Shown here: one piece after another, positions 62,602-64,000 of the stretch
Layout: the number at the start of each line of letters is the position of its first letter
Position numbering within the stretch: position 1 is the stretch's first letter
Assembly (NCBI RefSeq): GCF_025628885.1
Contig: NZ_JAOTIF010000017.1
Span: forward strand, 86,487-150,486
Direction: 5' to 3'
DNA from: Paraflavisolibacter caeni
Lineage (GTDB): Bacteria > Bacteroidota > Bacteroidia > Chitinophagales > Chitinophagaceae
DNA: 64,000 nt
Program-made: the position numbers and the translations under genes
Notes under the pieces: model-generated
Databases searched by the model: none
Told to the model about the DNA's origin: nothing
Seen by the model: only the letters and a program-made list of their open reading frames with translations

Positions 62602-63696
62602 GTGTTGAAGAGTCCGCAGCATTTACTGGTCTTTCGTTTTTCTGCTCTGGGCGATGTTGCCATGACAGTGCCTGTGGTGAAATCTCTTTTGCAGCAGTAT
62701 CCCGACCTGCACATTACATATGTGTCCAATGCTTTTGTTGCGCCACTCTTCGCAGGCATTGAGCGACTTCATTTCCATGCTGCAGATTTAAAAGGACGCC
62801 ACAAAGGTGTGAAAGGCTTGTTCAATTTATATCGGGAGCTAAGCCGGACTTATAACTTCGATGCGATTGCGGACCTGCACAATGTATTACGGACCAAAAT
62901 CCTGCGCTTATTTTTTGGTATTTCCTTCAAACCTGTAGCTGTAATTGATAAAGGCCGGAAGGAAAAGAAGGAATTAACCAGGAAAGAAAATAAAATCCTG
63001 AAACCTCTAAAGTCTACAATACAACGTTATGCAGATGTATTTGCTGGCCTAAATTTACCGGTGCAACTTAATCAGGAATCTCCATATCGAGTTCAACCGC
63101 ATTTGATCGATCCTGATTCAAATGATTCTTCCAATCAAAGTCAGCAGCTAACGCCAGAACATCAAAGTTCATTAGCTCTTAACCCACATCGATCTTTTTT
63201 GATAGGCGTTGCTCCATTCGCTCAACACGCAGAAAAAATGTACCCACATGAAAAAATGAAAGAGGTATTGCGTCTTTTGCTCCAACACCAAAATGTAAAA
63301 GTTTTACTATTTGGTGGAGGAAAGTCAGAAGTCGTCCTTTTGAAGGAGTGGGAGCGTGAAATGCCTGGTATTGAATCTGTTGCTGGCAAAATGAGCTTTA
63401 AAGAAGAATTGAAATTGATTGCCCAATTGGATGTTATGGTAAGTATGGACTCTGCCAACATGCACCTTGCATCTTTATCTGGTGTTCCTGTAGTTTCAAT
63501 TTGGGGCGCAACACATCCCTTTGCCGGATTCTATGGTTGGGGGCAGTCTCCAAACGATGCAGTGCAAGTCGATCTCTATTGTCGCCCCTGCTCTGTATTT
63601 GGAAACAAGCCATGCTTCCGCGAAGACTTAGCTTGTATGCATTCTATCTCACCTGTTGTAGTATATAATAAAATAATAGAGAAGGTGTTTAACTAA
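62602..63696 (+). CDS. Glycosyltransferase family 9 (heptosyltransferase-like)
   Basis: 364 residues. GT-B fold motifs: FRFSALGDVAMTVPVVKSLLQQYP near the start and the C-terminal SMDSANMHLASLSGVPVVSIWGATHP, typical of ADP-heptose:LPS heptosyltransferases. No ATG is available; the initiator is GTG 62602 or TTG 62605. Second gene after DUF4254. Probably adds a sugar to the LPS core. Confidence 0.9.
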   Translation: MLKSPQHLLVFRFSALGDVAMTVPVVKSLLQQYPDLHITYVSNAFVAPLFAGIERLHFHAADLKGRHKGVKGLFNLYRELSRTYNFDAIADLHNVLRTKILRLFFGISFKPVAVIDKGRKEKKELTRKENKILKPLKSTIQRYADVFAGLNLPVQLNQESPYRVQPHLIDPDSNDSSNQSQQLTPEHQSSLALNPHRSFLIGVAPFAQHAEKMYPHEKMKEVLRLLLQHQNVKVLLFGGGKSEVVLLKEWEREMPGIESVAGKMSFKEELKLIAQLDVMVSMDSANMHLASLSGVPVVSIWGATHPFAGFYGWGQSPNDAVQVDLYCRPCSVFGNKPCFREDLACMHSISPVVVYNKIIEKVFN

Positions 63697-63756
63697 ATAA
63701 CATTTTCTACTATTCACTCTTGAACCTCTTATCTATAGCGACCTTACCGCGGTGTG

Positions 63757-63833
63757 ACTGCCTGGGAACTCCTCTGCAACTCCGGGCCTGTTCCCTGCTT
63801 ATGCCCTCCAACAGCCCTTTAGCTCCGTATCTA
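63757..63833 (+). repeat. Degenerate 11-bp tandem repeat after the GT9 gene
   Basis: Five units in register have CC at positions 4-5: ACTCCTCTGCA, ACTCCGGGCCT, GTTCCCTGCTT, ATGCCCTCCAA and CAGCCCTTTAG (63768-63822). A further unit CTCCGTATCT follows out of register by one base. The style matches the left half of the array at 41653-41784 (ACTCCGTACCA, TAGCCGTATCT). Nothing else is recognised in 63697-64000. Confidence 0.5.
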
Positions 63834-64000
63834 CTGAATAGCTATACCATATCAAAGGCATTTCTATTCTCCCCCTCTGGTATTTAATTACCGCAGCATT
63901 CCTAAACCCCTTCACTCCAAACCTCAACCCTCAAATCTTTAAATTCCAAAATCCCAAATCCCCTCTGCCATCTCTCATCCATCATCTACCAACTATCATC

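Noticed and set aside
1..64000. Mobile elements, prophage genes, tRNA or rRNA genes
   Set aside because: No transposase, integrase or phage-type proteins, no att-like direct repeats and no cloverleaf sequence were recognised; absence of tRNA was judged by eye only.

Overview
The window looks like a chromosomal segment of a Bacteroidota bacterium, most likely of the family Chitinophagaceae. The signs are a SusC/SusD pair, Porin_10 and AsmA/TamB-type envelope proteins, a DUF4254-GT9 pair, a CarB without the C-terminal allosteric domain, and at least a dozen promoters with the Bacteroidota -7 element TAnnTTTG. Shine-Dalgarno sequences are mostly absent. I see no rRNA, tRNA, insertion sequence, phage gene or CRISPR array. 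Most genes are core, so novelty sits mainly in intergenic and regulatory DNA.

Layout. 1-6 kb: a TamB-like protein running off the left edge, a lone receiver protein, a small unknown protein and an aldo/keto reductase. 6-10 kb (minus): a candidate structured RNA, a Porin_10 protein, purine nucleoside phosphorylase and biotin ligase. 10.3-15.1 kb (plus): rsfS, ftsH, a LUD protein, lpxH and a secreted protein. 15.2-16.2 kb (minus): a thioredoxin-fold protein and a MerR regulator. 16.8-21.9 kb: a SusC/SusD pair with no enzyme genes beside it. 22-36 kb: M23 peptidase, alaS, a PDZ protein, gatB, a TlpA-like lipoprotein, recO, an MMPL transporter, bcp and a second M23 protein. 36-39.6 kb: carB and a DinB-family protein. 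39.7-41.6 kb (minus): an ECF sigma factor, a repeat-containing membrane protein (probable anti-sigma) and a Spy/CpxP-like protein, followed by a candidate small RNA. 41.6-46.3 kb: an 11-bp tandem repeat array, an AsmA-like protein and galE. 46.4-53.1 kb: a phosphate region in which DUF47-PiT faces pstSCAB-phoU across one 250-bp control region. 53.3-63.7 kb: a lipoprotein, PhzF, DCC, YebC, an APC permease, a dicarboxylate symporter, DedA, an MFS transporter, DUF4254 and a GT9 glycosyltransferase.

How it works together. Much of the window concerns the envelope: TamB/AsmA lipid-transfer-like proteins, LpxH and GT9 for LPS, M23 enzymes for peptidoglycan, SusCD and a porin for uptake, and a sigma/anti-sigma/Spy-like module that could sense envelope stress. 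The phosphate block pairs a low-affinity (PiT) and a high-affinity (Pst) importer.

The strongest new observations are: (i) four TTAACA-like hexamers with exact 11-bp spacing between the two phosphate operons, next to a -7 element, resembling a Gram-positive PhoP box; (ii) twelve in-register 11-bp units at 41653-41784 and a related degenerate array at 63757-63833; (iii) two minus-strand RNA candidates sharing a 5' motif, one after the Spy/CpxP-like gene and one after the porin; (iv) hairpin-bearing leaders of alaS, carB and the DUF4254 gene; and (v) promoters so close to start codons that some transcripts are probably leaderless. All are read by eye and not tested by search or experiment.
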